A stretch of DNA of 16,570 nucleotides from Lentisphaeria bacterium. Lineage in GTDB: Bacteria; Verrucomicrobiota; Lentisphaeria; Victivallales; Victivallaceae. The stretch lies in contig JABLYX010000085.1 of the NCBI GenBank assembly GCA_018265615.1, positions 1 to 16,570 of the forward strand. Direction: 5' to 3'. The position numbers and the translations under genes are program-made. The notes beneath the pieces were generated by a model that did no database searches, had not been told where the DNA came from, and saw nothing but the letters and a program-made list of their open reading frames with translations. This document shows positions 1-8,065 of the stretch, piece by piece. Position 1 is the stretch's first letter, and each line of letters begins with the position of its first letter.

Positions 1-1121
1 GTTCCGACCACCCGGCACCGTTCCAGTAATGTATCAGAAAAACGCATGGAGTCAAGCCCGCCGGGGAGCTTCCACCAGATATAAGGCGCATTTTTTCCGC
101 CGAAAACCGTATATCCGGCCCCGGAAAGCCCCTCGCGGATGATCCGGGCGTTCTCCATGTAATAGTCGATCTGCTCCCTGACCTGCGACAGCCCCGCTTC
201 GGAATAGACCGCCTCCGCGCCGCGCTGGACAACATAGCTCACGCCGTTGAACTTCGTGCATTGCCGCCGGTTCCAGAGCGCGTTCAGGCTGTGGAGCGTG
301 CCGTCGGCGGCGCGCCCCCGGAGCGCCTTCGGGACTACGGTGAACGCACAGCGCACGCCCGTGAAGCCCGCCGTCTTCGAGAACGATTTGAATTCGATCG
401 CAACCTCCTTCGCCCCGGGGATCTCGTAGATGCTGCCGGGCAGCCCGGGCTCGCGGATGTACGTGCTGTAGGCGCTGTCGAAGAGGATGACGCTGCCGTT
501 CTCCTTCGCATAGGCGACCCACTTCGCGAGCTCGCCGTGCGACAGGACGGTTCCGGTCGGGTTGTTCGGGCTGCAGAGGTAGATCAAGTCAACCGGATAC
601 TCCGGCAACGCCGGGGCGAAGCCGTTCTCCGCCGTCGCGGCGAGATAGGCGACGCCTCCGAAACGGCCGTCCGGACAGAATCCGCCGGTGCGTCCGGCCA
701 TGACGTTCGTATCGAGATAGACCGGGTAGACCGGGTCGCCGACCGCAATCCGGCTGCCGGAGTCGAAAATCTCCTGAATATTCGCGACGTCGCATTTCGA
801 GCCGTCGCTGACGAAAACCTCGTCGCGGTCGAGTTCGATGCCGCGGCTGTCGTATTCGGCGCGGATGATCGCGTCGATCAGAAAGGCATAGCCCTGTTCG
901 GGGCCGTATCCCCGGAAGGTCTCGCCGGAGGCCATTTCACCGACGGCCTCATGCATCGCCTCGACCACAGCCGGGACGAGCGGGCGGGTCACGTCGCCGA
1001 TCCCGAGCCGGATGATGTCCGCGCCGGGATGGGCGGCCTGATAAGCGGCGACCTTCTTCGCGACCGCCGCAAAGAGGTAGCTGCCGGGGAGCTTCAGATA
1101 ATTCGAATTGATTTGCACCAT
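1..1121 (-). CDS. dapL: LL-diaminopimelate aminotransferase (DapL), C-terminus cut by window edge
   Basis: PLP-dependent aminotransferase that converts tetrahydrodipicolinate plus glutamate directly to LL-2,6-diaminopimelate and 2-oxoglutarate, bypassing the succinylase and acetylase branches. The frame is open from the ATG at 1121 to the edge, giving 373 residues of the roughly 410 usual for the family, so about 40 C-terminal residues are missing. Visible family motifs are YGPEQGY (72-78), SPNNPTG (184-190), DSAY (215-218) and the Schiff-base region SFSKTAGFTGVR, with the PLP lysine at residue 249. The visible end, RCRVVG, is where DapL proteins normally continue with TPG. The start lies one base after the dapF stop, with GGAGA nine bases upstream inside dapF, so the two genes are probably translationally coupled. 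As last visible gene of the gltBD operon it would consume glutamate made by GltBD. General class I aminotransferases are the alternative, but the motif set fits DapL well. Confidence 0.95.
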   Translation of the reverse strand, partial: MVQINSNYLKLPGSYLFAAVAKKVAAYQAAHPGADIIRLGIGDVTRPLVPAVVEAMHEAVGEMASGETFRGYGPEQGYAFLIDAIIRAEYDSRGIELDRDEVFVSDGSKCDVANIQEIFDSGSRIAVGDPVYPVYLDTNVMAGRTGGFCPDGRFGGVAYLAATAENGFAPALPEYPVDLIYLCSPNNPTGTVLSHGELAKWVAYAKENGSVILFDSAYSTYIREPGLPGSIYEIPGAKEVAIEFKSFSKTAGFTGVRCAFTVVPKALRGRAADGTLHSLNALWNRRQCTKFNGVSYVVQRGAEAVYSEAGLSQVREQIDYYMENARIIREGLSGAGYTVFGGKNAPYIWWKLPGGLDSMRFSDTLLERCRVVG

Positions 1122-1122
1122 T

Positions 1123-1953
1123 TTAAAACGTCTCCACAAGTTCGCCCCGGAACACCTCGACGGCGGGGCCGGTCATATACACATGGTTGTCTTCCGTTGA
1201 ATGCTCGATCACGAGCTCGCCGCCGTCGAGCAGCACGGTCACACAACTGCCGGTGCGCCCCGAAAGATGTCCGGCGACCGCCGCCGCGCAGCTGCCGGTG
1301 CCGCACGCCGTCGTAACGCCGCACCCGCGCTCCCAGACACGCATGCGCACCATCCGCGGGCCGCGGACCTCGACGAATTCGACGTTGATCTTCTGCGGAA
1401 ACTGCGGGTCGCATTCGAGAACGGGCCCCCACTTTTCGAGCTCGACAGCCCGGATGTCCGGCACAAAGATGACCGCGTGCGGGTTTCCCATCGACACGCA
1501 GAACGCCGTGAACCCGCACCCGGCGGCGTACAGCTTCACCTCGCGCGCCTCCGCGCCGGGGTCGCCGGCCACGGGAATTTCGCCGCGCAGCAGCCGGGGT
1601 TCGCCCATGTCGACCCGGACCGTGCCGTTCTCGAGCACCTTCGGGCGGACGATTCCGCCCTTCGTGTGGAGCTCGAATTCGTCTCCGCGCGCAAGCATGC
1701 GCCGCCTGATGAAGAGCCCGACGCAGCGCGTCGCGTTGCCGCACATCTCGGGTTCCGTCCCGTCGGAGTTGTAAATACGCATCTCGAACGCACTGCCGGA
1801 GAGGTGGCGGATCGTCACCACTCCGTCCGCCCCCACGCCGAAATGGCGGTCGCAGAGCCGCTCGGCAACGCCGCGGGCATCGAAGGCGGACGATTTGGAA
1901 AGCTCTACCAGGATGAAGTCGTTGCCGAGTCCGTGCCACTTCGAAATTTTCAT
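1123..1953 (-). CDS. dapF: Diaminopimelate epimerase
   Basis: Cofactor-independent racemase that interconverts LL- and meso-diaminopimelate, the step after DapL and the source of peptidoglycan meso-DAP and of lysine. The 276-residue length is normal. It opens with the family signature KWHGLGNDF (5-13). The two catalytic cysteines are visible: Cys71 in EMCGNATR and Cys217 in ACGTG. GNPHA (156-160) and WERG (207-210) line the substrate pocket. The segment after WERG reads CGVTTACGTG, where many homologues have AGETLACGTG; position 213 is variable in the family as I recall it, so I do not read this as loss of function. The ATG overlaps the gltD stop by four bases (ATGA), with GGAGG about eight bases upstream, and the stop is one base from the dapL start. 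This packing places it firmly in the gltB-gltD-dapF-dapL operon. Confidence 0.97.
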   Translation of the reverse strand: MKISKWHGLGNDFILVELSKSSAFDARGVAERLCDRHFGVGADGVVTIRHLSGSAFEMRIYNSDGTEPEMCGNATRCVGLFIRRRMLARGDEFELHTKGGIVRPKVLENGTVRVDMGEPRLLRGEIPVAGDPGAEAREVKLYAAGCGFTAFCVSMGNPHAVIFVPDIRAVELEKWGPVLECDPQFPQKINVEFVEVRGPRMVRMRVWERGCGVTTACGTGSCAAAVAGHLSGRTGSCVTVLLDGGELVIEHSTEDNHVYMTGPAVEVFRGELVETF

Positions 1954-3341
1954 GATGCACCCTCCGTCAGATACCGGTCCGCATCGTGCGCGGCGCGTTT
2001 ACCGTCTGCGATCGCCCGAACCACGAGCGACGCGCCCGAAGCGCTGTCGCCCGCGACGAAAATTCCGCGCTCCGGAGCCGCCTGCACCCGGCCGCGCGCA
2101 TCGACCGTGAGGCCGAGTTCCACCGCAACTCCCTCCGGGGCGACGCCCGTGAAGCCCATCGCAAGCAGCACGAGGTCGGCAGGCAGGAACTCCTCCGAAC
2201 CGGGGAGCTCCCGGAACCGGAACGGCCTGCCGGGCGGGGAGAACTCCCACTCGACGCCCGCGGTTTCCAATCCGGTCACGCGCCCTCCCTCCATGCGGAA
2301 TTGCTTCGTAACGAGGCTCCAGCGCCGTTCACCGCCCTCTTTGTGGCTCGAGCTCGTGCGCAGCATGTACGGCCACTGCGGCCACGGCGTCGAGGGAGAG
2401 CGCATTTCGGGCGGCTCCGGCATGATTTCAATCTGGAGGGTCGAGGCCGCGCCCTGCCGCACCGAGGTGCCGACGCAATCGCTGCCGGTGTCGCCGCCGC
2501 CGATCACGACGACCCGCTTCCCGGCCGCCGAAACCGGCAAGGCCGCACACTCGCGGCCGATCACCCGGTTCTGTCCCTGCAGAAACTCGAGCGCGAAGTG
2601 AATGCCGTCCGCCTCGCGGCCCGGGATATCGAGATCGCGCGCCTGCGGCGTCCCGATCGCCAGCACGACTGCGCCGTGGCGGCGCGCGAGGTATGCGCCG
2701 GAGAGGTCGCGACCGACTTCGGTGCCGCATTCGAAACGGATCCCGGCCTCCTCCATCAGCGCAATCCGGCGGTCGATGATCCGCTTCGAGAGCTTGAAGT
2801 CCGGAATCCCGTAGCGCAGCAGTCCGCCCGGAGCCGCGTTTTTCTCATAGACCGTGACTGTGTGCCCCGCGAGGTTCAGCGCGGTCGCGGCCGCCAGCCC
2901 CGCCGGGCCGCCGCCGATCACTGCGACGCTCTTTCCGCTGCGCGCCTTCGGCTCCGGCGGCCTTACGCAGCCGTTCCGGAACGCGGTCTCGACCACGGCC
3001 TTTTCAAGCTGGCGGACCATGACCGGGTCGCCGTCGATGCCGTCGGTGCAGGCCCCCTCGCAAAGCGCGGGGCAGACCCGGCTCGTGAACTCCGGGAAGA
3101 AGCTCGTGCTGCTGAGGAGCTCCCAGGCGACTTCCCAATTCCCGGCGGCGGCCGCCGCGTTGATCTCCGGAATCACGTTCCCGAGCGGGCATCCCGCTCC
3201 GTGACAGAACGGAATGCCGCAGTTCATGCAGCGCCCGGCCTGGTCTTTGAGTTCATCGAACGAAAGCGCGCGTTCGACCTCGTCGAAATCCCGGCGGCGC
3301 TGCTCAACCGGGCGGTAAACATCCTGAATTCTCTGATTCAT
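1950..3341 (-). CDS. gltD: Glutamate synthase (NADPH) small subunit
   Basis: FAD and iron-sulfur subunit of glutamate synthase. It oxidises NADPH and passes electrons to the FMN and 3Fe-4S centre of GltB, which makes glutamate from glutamine and 2-oxoglutarate. The protein is 463 residues, a normal length. The N-terminal cysteine-rich domain carries C38-x2-C41-x4-C46-x4-C51 and a second group at Cys90, Cys94 and Cys98, as expected for its 4Fe-4S clusters. The FAD-binding motif VIGGGPAGLAAA is at about 141-152, the NADPH-binding motif VIGGGDTGSDC at about 279-289, and the C-terminal FAD-contact segment starts IFVAGDSASGASLVVRAI. The start is supported by GGAG in a purine-rich leader about nine bases upstream. 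It lies 24 bases after gltB and overlaps dapF by four bases. Related flavoproteins share this fold, but adjacency to gltB settles the assignment. Confidence 0.97.
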   Translation of the reverse strand: MNQRIQDVYRPVEQRRRDFDEVERALSFDELKDQAGRCMNCGIPFCHGAGCPLGNVIPEINAAAAAGNWEVAWELLSSTSFFPEFTSRVCPALCEGACTDGIDGDPVMVRQLEKAVVETAFRNGCVRPPEPKARSGKSVAVIGGGPAGLAAATALNLAGHTVTVYEKNAAPGGLLRYGIPDFKLSKRIIDRRIALMEEAGIRFECGTEVGRDLSGAYLARRHGAVVLAIGTPQARDLDIPGREADGIHFALEFLQGQNRVIGRECAALPVSAAGKRVVVIGGGDTGSDCVGTSVRQGAASTLQIEIMPEPPEMRSPSTPWPQWPYMLRTSSSHKEGGERRWSLVTKQFRMEGGRVTGLETAGVEWEFSPPGRPFRFRELPGSEEFLPADLVLLAMGFTGVAPEGVAVELGLTVDARGRVQAAPERGIFVAGDSASGASLVVRAIADGKRAAHDADRYLTEGAS

Positions 3342-3365
3342 CGTTTTCTCTCCTTATGCTTCCGG

Positions 3366-6300
3366 TCAGTTGTCCTGCTTGCGGCGGTCGACGGCTTCGG
3401 CGTCTTCGCGCGCCATGCGCCCGAGCGCCTGACGGTACTCGACCGGAAAGACCTTCACGAACTTCGGACGGCTGTTCACCCAGTCCGCCAGAACGGCATG
3501 CGCCTTCTCGCTGCCGGCCGCTTCGGCGTACTCGCGCAGCAGCGCGAGAAGCCCGGCTTCGTCCTCGCCGCCCGGCTCGACCGTCTCGAGGTCGACGCTC
3601 CCGACGTTGCAACGCAGATCGAAGTCGCCGGTTTCATCATAGACATATGCGAGCCCGCCGGTCATGCCCGCCGCGAAGTTCACGCCGGTCGGCCCGAGCA
3701 CGACGACACGGCCGCCGGTCATGTATTCGCAGCCGTGGTCGCCGACTCCTTCGGCGACGAGCGTCGCGCCGGAGTTGCGGATCGCGAACCGTTCGCCCGC
3801 CTGCCCGTTCAGGAAAATCGTTCCCGACGTGCCGCCGTAGCCGACCACGTTGCCCGCAATAACGTTGTCGGAGGCGCGGAACGCCGCTTCCGGAGCGGGG
3901 CGGATCACGATCCGGCCGCCCGATATCCCCTTGCCGACAAAGTCGTTCGCCTCTCCCGAGAGCTCAAAGGAAATGCCCGGCGCGAGAAACGCGCCGAAGC
4001 TCTGCCCCGCGCACCCCGTGAAGCGGACCCGGATCGTGCCGTCCGGCAGCCCTTTTTCGCCGTAACGGGCGGCCACCTCGCCCGAGAGCCCGGTTCCGGC
4101 GGTGCGGTCGACGTTGCGGATGCGGCATTCGATTTCCGCCGGAACGCCCTTTTCAAGGCTCTCCGCCAGCTTCGGCAGGAGCTCGCGGCGATCGAAGCTT
4201 TCAAGCGGCTCCTTCGGCGTAGAGGCGTCGAACCGGACCGCCGTTCCGGCGGCGGGCTTCAGGAGCTTCGAGAAGTCCAGATTCCGCGCCTTGTAGAAAT
4301 CGATCGCGCGGTTCATTTCGAGCAGGTCGCTGCGTCCGCACGCCTCATCGAGCGTGCGCAGCCCGAGCCGCGCGAGATGTTCGCGCACCTCTTCGGCGAT
4401 GAAGCGCAGAAAGTTGACGATGTACTCAGGCCTGCCCGCGAAGCGTCGGCGCAGCTCCGGATCCTGCGTCGCAACGCCGACCGGGCAGGAATTCTCGTGA
4501 CACTTGCGCATCATCACGCAGCCGAGACAGACCAGCACGGTCGTCGCGAAACCGAACTCCTCCGCGCCGAGCAGCGCGCCGATCACGACGTCGCGCCCGG
4601 TCTTGAGCTGGCCGTCCACCTGGATTTTCACCCGGCCGCGCAGGTTGTTCAGCACAAGCGTCTGCTGGGTTTCGGCGAGCCCGAGCTCCCACGGCAGCCC
4701 GGCGTGTTTGATGCTGGTCAGCGGCGAAGCGCCGGTGCCGCCGTCGTGCCCGGCAACGAGGATCACATCCGCATGCGCCTTGGCGACGCCCGCCGCGACC
4801 GTCCCGACGCCGACCTCCGAAACGAGCTTGACCGAGACGCGCGCTTGCGGATTCGCGTTCCGCAGGTCGTAAATCAGCTGCGCGAGATCCTCGATCGAGT
4901 AGATATCGTGGTGCGGCGGAGGCGAAATCAGCGTCACGTCCGGCATAGAATGCCGCAGCTTCGCAATGAAGCGGTCCACCTTGTGCCCCGGCAGCTGCCC
5001 GCCCTCGCCCGGCTTCGCGCCCTGCGCCATCTTGATCTGCAAATCCTTCGCGTGGCGCAGGTAATCGATGGTTACGCCGAAACGGCCAGAGGCGATCTGC
5101 CGGATCGCGCTTGCGCGGTTTTCACCGTTCGGGCCGGGCACGCGGCGGCCCGCATCCTCGCCGCCCTCGCCGCAGTTGCTCATGCCGCCGAGGCGGTTCA
5201 TCGCGACTGCGACCGCCTCGTGCGCCTCGGGGCTCAGCGAACCGAGCGACATCGCGCCGGAGACGAAACGCTTCACGATCGCATCGGCGCTTTCAACTTC
5301 ATCAAGCGGAATCGGCTTCGTTCCGGCGAATTCAAAGAGTCCGCGCAGCGTGCAGAGATGCCCGGCCTGATCGTCGATGAGCTTCGAATACTCCTTGAAT
5401 TTCGCGTAATCGCCGGTCTGCACCGCCTGCCGGAAGGCCGCGAGCGAAACGGGCGTCCAGAGATGCTGCTCGCCGTCTTTGCGGAAGCGGTAAACGCCGC
5501 CCACCGGCAGGAGCGGGCCGTCGTCCTCTGCCGCGGCCCGGCGCGCATCCGCCTCTTCGGCGATTTCGGCCAGGCCGATGCCGCCGATCCGGCTCGCGGT
5601 GCCGGGCAGATACTCGTCGATGAGCTCGCGCGAAAGCCCGACCGCCTCGAACACCTGTCCCGAACGGTAGCTGCGCAGCGTCGAAATGCCCATCTTCGAC
5701 ATGACCTTCAGCAGCCCCCTGCCGACCGCGTTGATGTAGTTCGCGGCGGCCGTCACGGGGTCGGCCGCGATAGCGCCGGAGCGGGCCAGCCCGGTCACGG
5801 TCTCAAGCGCGAGATACGGGTTCACCGCCGTCGCGCCGTAGCCGATGAGAAGCGCGAAATGCATGATCTCGCGCACTTCGCCGGACTGCACGACAATCCC
5901 CGTTTCAGGCCGCAGCCCGGCCGCAGCCAGCGCGCGGTTCACGGCCGCCGTCGCCAGGAGCGACGGGATCGGCGTCGTGCCGGGCGCGGGGTCCCGGTCC
6001 GAGAGAATCAGGATGCGGCAGTTCTCCCGCACCGCCTCGACCGCGTCGGTCGCGAGGCGCTTCAAGGCCCGGCCGAGCATGCGCCCGTCGCCGCCGGCGG
6101 GGAACTCCATCGGGAGCACTTTCGCCCGGAAACCGCTTGCGCCGATCTGCCGCAGCCGGGAAACCTCGTCGTCGGTCAGCACCGGGCGCCGGAGCTTCAC
6201 GAGCCGGGCGTGCAGCGGCGTCTCGGCGAGGATGTTCCCCTGATTGCCGATATAGGTCAGCAGACTCATGACCAGCTCCTCGCGGATCGGGTCGATCGGC

Positions 6301-7856
6301 GGATTCGTCACCTGTGCGAAGAGCTGCTTGAAATAGTTGAAGAGCAGCTGCGGCCTGGCGGAAAGCACCGCGAGCGCCGCGTCGTTGCCCATCGAGCCGA
6401 CCGGTTCATGCCCGGTCGCGGCCATCGGGCCGATCAGGAGCTCGATGTCCTCGCGGGAGTAGCCGAAGCGCTTCTGCATCGCGAGCAGGTTGCCCGGCAC
6501 GTCGGCGGGGGTGATTTCGGAGAAAAGGCCGTGGACCGGAATCTTGTTTTCCTCGACCCAGCGGCGGTACGGCCTCCGCCGCGCGGCGCGGCTCTTGATT
6601 TCGCCGTCCGGGATCAGGCGGTGGTTTTCAAGGTCGAGATAAACCATCCCGCCGGGCCGCAGCCGCCCCCTGCGGACCACGCGGGCCGGGTCGAGGTCGA
6701 GCACGCCGGTTTCGGAGGCGAGGACGAAGAGCCCGTCGTCGCAGAGCGTGTAGCGCGCCGGACGGAGCCCGTTGCGGTCGAGGATCGCACAGGCGTTCAC
6801 GCCGTCGCTCGCGGCCACGGCGGCGGGGCCGTCCCACGGCTCCATCAGCGCGGAGTGGTATTCGAAGAATCCGCGCACGTCGCGCCCGAGGTGGTAGTTC
6901 TTTCCCCACGCCTGCGGCATCAGCATGAGCATTGCGTGCGCGAGGTCGCGCCCGGCCGCAACGAGGAGTTCAAACATGTTGTCGAGCGAAGCCGAATCGC
7001 TCTGCCCCGGCGAGATGAGCGGCAGGAGCTTCTCCATATCGTCCCCGAAGAGCTCCGACGCGAGGTGCGGCTCGCGGGCGCGCAGGCTGTTCAGGTTGCC
7101 GCGCAGCGTGTTGATTTCCCCGTTGTGCGCGAGGTAGCGGAACGGGTGCGCGAGGCTCCAGGCAGGAAACGTGTTCGTGCTGTAGCGCTGGTGAACCAGT
7201 GCGAGGGGGGATTTGAACGCCGGGTCGCCGAGGTCGGGGTAGAACTCCTCAAGCTGCGTCGCGAGCAGCAGCCCCTTGTAGACGATGCTGCGGCCGGACA
7301 TGCTGCAGATATACGCCTCCGGGACGGACTTCTCGATCAGCCGCCGCATGACGAAGAGCTTGCGCTCCAATGCGGCGCGGTCCGCGAACGCCTCCCCGCC
7401 GATGAAAAGCTGACGGATCGCGGGACAACTTTCACGCGCCGCGCGGCCGATTTTCTCCGGCACGACCGGAACCTCGCGCCAGGCGATCACGCGCCCCCCC
7501 TCGGCAGTGACGATGCGTTCGATATCGCCTTCGCGCCCGAGGCCGCCGAAGACCATCGCAACGCCGTACCTCCCGGCTTCCGGGAGGCCCGGCACAGCCC
7601 TGCGGAAAAATTCATCCGGAACCGAGAGCAGCAGCCCCGCCCCGTCGCCGGTGTCCGGGTCCCCGCCCGCCGCGCCGCGGTGCATGAGCCGCTTCAGCAC
7701 GGTCAGCCCCATCGTTACAATTTTGTGTGAAGACACATTGTTCAGGTCGGCCACCATGCCGACGCCGCACGCGTCGTGCTCGTTGCCGAAGCTGTAGAGG
7801 CCGTTTTCCGGCACCGGAGGGCGGTCGAACCGCTGCTGCTGTCGTAGCTGTTCCAT
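3366..7856 (-). CDS. gltB: Glutamate synthase (NADPH) large subunit
   Basis: Catalytic subunit of glutamate synthase. Glutamine is hydrolysed in the N-terminal domain and the ammonia is tunnelled to the FMN site, where 2-oxoglutarate is aminated to glutamate. The 1496 residues match the usual bacterial length of about 1500. The nucleophile is Cys30 in NEHDACGVGMV, so a 29-residue N-terminal propeptide should be removed. The class II amidotransferase domain spans roughly 30-430 (HRGAAGGDPDTGDGAG near the start), followed by a central domain, and then the FMN barrel from about 810 to 1190 with GGMSNCGEGGED and GHDGGTGASPLTSIKH. The 3Fe-4S cysteines are C1113-x5-C1119-x4-C1124, with an extra Cys1110 just before them. 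The glycine-rich beta-helix domain lies near 1240-1440. AAGGAG sits ten bases before the ATG. It is the first gene of the leftward operon, about 34 bases downstream of the predicted sigma-54 start site. Confidence 0.98.
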   Translation of the reverse strand: MEQLRQQQRFDRPPVPENGLYSFGNEHDACGVGMVADLNNVSSHKIVTMGLTVLKRLMHRGAAGGDPDTGDGAGLLLSVPDEFFRRAVPGLPEAGRYGVAMVFGGLGREGDIERIVTAEGGRVIAWREVPVVPEKIGRAARESCPAIRQLFIGGEAFADRAALERKLFVMRRLIEKSVPEAYICSMSGRSIVYKGLLLATQLEEFYPDLGDPAFKSPLALVHQRYSTNTFPAWSLAHPFRYLAHNGEINTLRGNLNSLRAREPHLASELFGDDMEKLLPLISPGQSDSASLDNMFELLVAAGRDLAHAMLMLMPQAWGKNYHLGRDVRGFFEYHSALMEPWDGPAAVAASDGVNACAILDRNGLRPARYTLCDDGLFVLASETGVLDLDPARVVRRGRLRPGGMVYLDLENHRLIPDGEIKSRAARRRPYRRWVEENKIPVHGLFSEITPADVPGNLLAMQKRFGYSREDIELLIGPMAATGHEPVGSMGNDAALAVLSARPQLLFNYFKQLFAQVTNPPIDPIREELVMSLLTYIGNQGNILAETPLHARLVKLRRPVLTDDEVSRLRQIGASGFRAKVLPMEFPAGGDGRMLGRALKRLATDAVEAVRENCRILILSDRDPAPGTTPIPSLLATAAVNRALAAAGLRPETGIVVQSGEVREIMHFALLIGYGATAVNPYLALETVTGLARSGAIAADPVTAAANYINAVGRGLLKVMSKMGISTLRSYRSGQVFEAVGLSRELIDEYLPGTASRIGGIGLAEIAEEADARRAAAEDDGPLLPVGGVYRFRKDGEQHLWTPVSLAAFRQAVQTGDYAKFKEYSKLIDDQAGHLCTLRGLFEFAGTKPIPLDEVESADAIVKRFVSGAMSLGSLSPEAHEAVAVAMNRLGGMSNCGEGGEDAGRRVPGPNGENRASAIRQIASGRFGVTIDYLRHAKDLQIKMAQGAKPGEGGQLPGHKVDRFIAKLRHSMPDVTLISPPPHHDIYSIEDLAQLIYDLRNANPQARVSVKLVSEVGVGTVAAGVAKAHADVILVAGHDGGTGASPLTSIKHAGLPWELGLAETQQTLVLNNLRGRVKIQVDGQLKTGRDVVIGALLGAEEFGFATTVLVCLGCVMMRKCHENSCPVGVATQDPELRRRFAGRPEYIVNFLRFIAEEVREHLARLGLRTLDEACGRSDLLEMNRAIDFYKARNLDFSKLLKPAAGTAVRFDASTPKEPLESFDRRELLPKLAESLEKGVPAEIECRIRNVDRTAGTGLSGEVAARYGEKGLPDGTIRVRFTGCAGQSFGAFLAPGISFELSGEANDFVGKGISGGRIVIRPAPEAAFRASDNVIAGNVVGYGGTSGTIFLNGQAGERFAIRNSGATLVAEGVGDHGCEYMTGGRVVVLGPTGVNFAAGMTGGLAYVYDETGDFDLRCNVGSVDLETVEPGGEDEAGLLALLREYAEAAGSEKAHAVLADWVNSRPKFVKVFPVEYRQALGRMAREDAEAVDRRKQDN

Positions 7857-7866
7857 AAATTCAAAG

Positions 7867-7872
7867 CTCCTT
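7867..7872 (-). promoter_or_regulatory. gltB ribosome binding site
   Basis: On the minus strand this reads AAGGAG, ten bases before the gltB ATG at 7856. It supports the chosen start, which leaves a 29-residue propeptide in front of the catalytic Cys30. Confidence 0.75.
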
Positions 7873-7900
7873 TCCGAATGTTGACTTTTCGTGACGGATA

Positions 7901-7916
7901 AGCAAATGGCGTGCCA
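7901..7916 (-). promoter_or_regulatory. Sigma-54 (RpoN) promoter of the gltB-gltD-dapF-dapL operon
   Basis: Read on the minus strand, this is TGGCACG-CCAT-TTGCT, an essentially exact match to the sigma-54 consensus TGGCACG-N4-TTGCW. The invariant GG (7915/7914) and GC (7903/7902) are ten bases apart, the spacing sigma-54 requires. Transcription should start about twelve bases past the GC, near 7890, giving a leader of roughly 34 bases before the gltB ATG. No convincing sigma-70 promoter was seen for this operon in the gap, so expression should depend on an ATP-using enhancer-binding protein. The same sequence, inverted, serves the glnN operon. Confidence 0.9.
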
Positions 7917-7957
7917 GATTCATCCTGAGCGGAAAACCTCTTCCCGGCACTCGGAAC

Positions 7958-7977
7958 GTTTTACAGAATCGTAAAAC
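7958..7977. promoter_or_regulatory. Palindromic operator 1, probable upstream activator site
   Basis: A palindrome GTTTTAC-N6-GTAAAAC with spacer AGAATC, centred at 7967.5. It lies 65 bases upstream of the -12 element of the gltB promoter, which places it near -77 relative to the expected start, a typical position for a sigma-54 enhancer-binding protein. It is 31 bases from an equivalent palindrome. I do not recognise the sequence as a known NtrC site (that consensus is TGCACC-like), so the cognate activator is unidentified. Confidence 0.75.
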
Positions 7978-7988
7978 CCGTCCCCCTG

Positions 7989-8008
7989 GTTTTACAATTT
8001 TGTAAAAC
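7989..8008. promoter_or_regulatory. Palindromic operator 2, probable upstream activator site
   Basis: The second GTTTTAC-N6-GTAAAAC palindrome, with spacer AATTTT so that the symmetry extends to nine bases per arm. It is centred at 7998.5, 65 bases upstream of the -12 element of the glnN promoter, near -77. The two palindromes share both 7-base half-sites exactly while their spacers differ, which is what selection on protein contacts would leave. This site is the proximal one for glnN and the distal one for gltB. Confidence 0.77.
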
Positions 8009-8049
8009 AAACCTCCCGCCCTTTCCTGTCTTTCCGTTCAAATGAAAAT

Positions 8050-8065
8050 TGGCACGCCATTTGCT
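8050..8065 (+). promoter_or_regulatory. Sigma-54 (RpoN) promoter of the glnN-purF-carA-pyrG-carB operon
   Basis: TGGCACG-CCAT-TTGCT, with GG at 8051-8052 and GC at 8063-8064 separated by ten bases, matches the sigma-54 consensus almost perfectly. The base before it is also T, giving the favoured TTGGCACG. Transcription should begin near 8076, leaving a leader of about 35 bases before the glnN ATG. No other promoter was found in the short gaps downstream, so the whole rightward operon may depend on this one. Confidence 0.92.

Noticed and set aside
1300..1335. Loss of function in DapF because WERGCGVTTACGTG departs from the common AGETLACGTG
   Set aside because: Both catalytic cysteines and the ER pair are intact, and the changed positions vary among homologues as I recall them.
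1986..7730. A 1914-codon open frame on the plus strand opposite gltD and gltB
   Set aside because: It is in exact codon register with the real genes, lacks any recognisable domain, is rich in Arg, Ala and Pro as mirror frames of GC-rich genes are, and arises from codon bias.
7881..7902. TTGACT at 7881 as a -35 box of a sigma-70 promoter on the plus strand
   Set aside because: There is no -10 box at 16-18 bases, and the nearest AT-rich stretch is the minus-strand sigma-54 element.
7989..8008. Operator 2 as a factor-independent terminator or a GlnR/TnrA site
   Set aside because: There is no U-run after a GC-rich stem, and the GlnR/TnrA consensus TGTNA-N7-TNACA has the opposite half-site orientation.
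7978..8048. Possible IHF sites between operators and promoters, which sigma-54 promoters often use for DNA bending
   Set aside because: The best candidate, around TTCAAATGAAAATT near 8038, breaks the consensus at key positions, and the mirror position on the other side has none.
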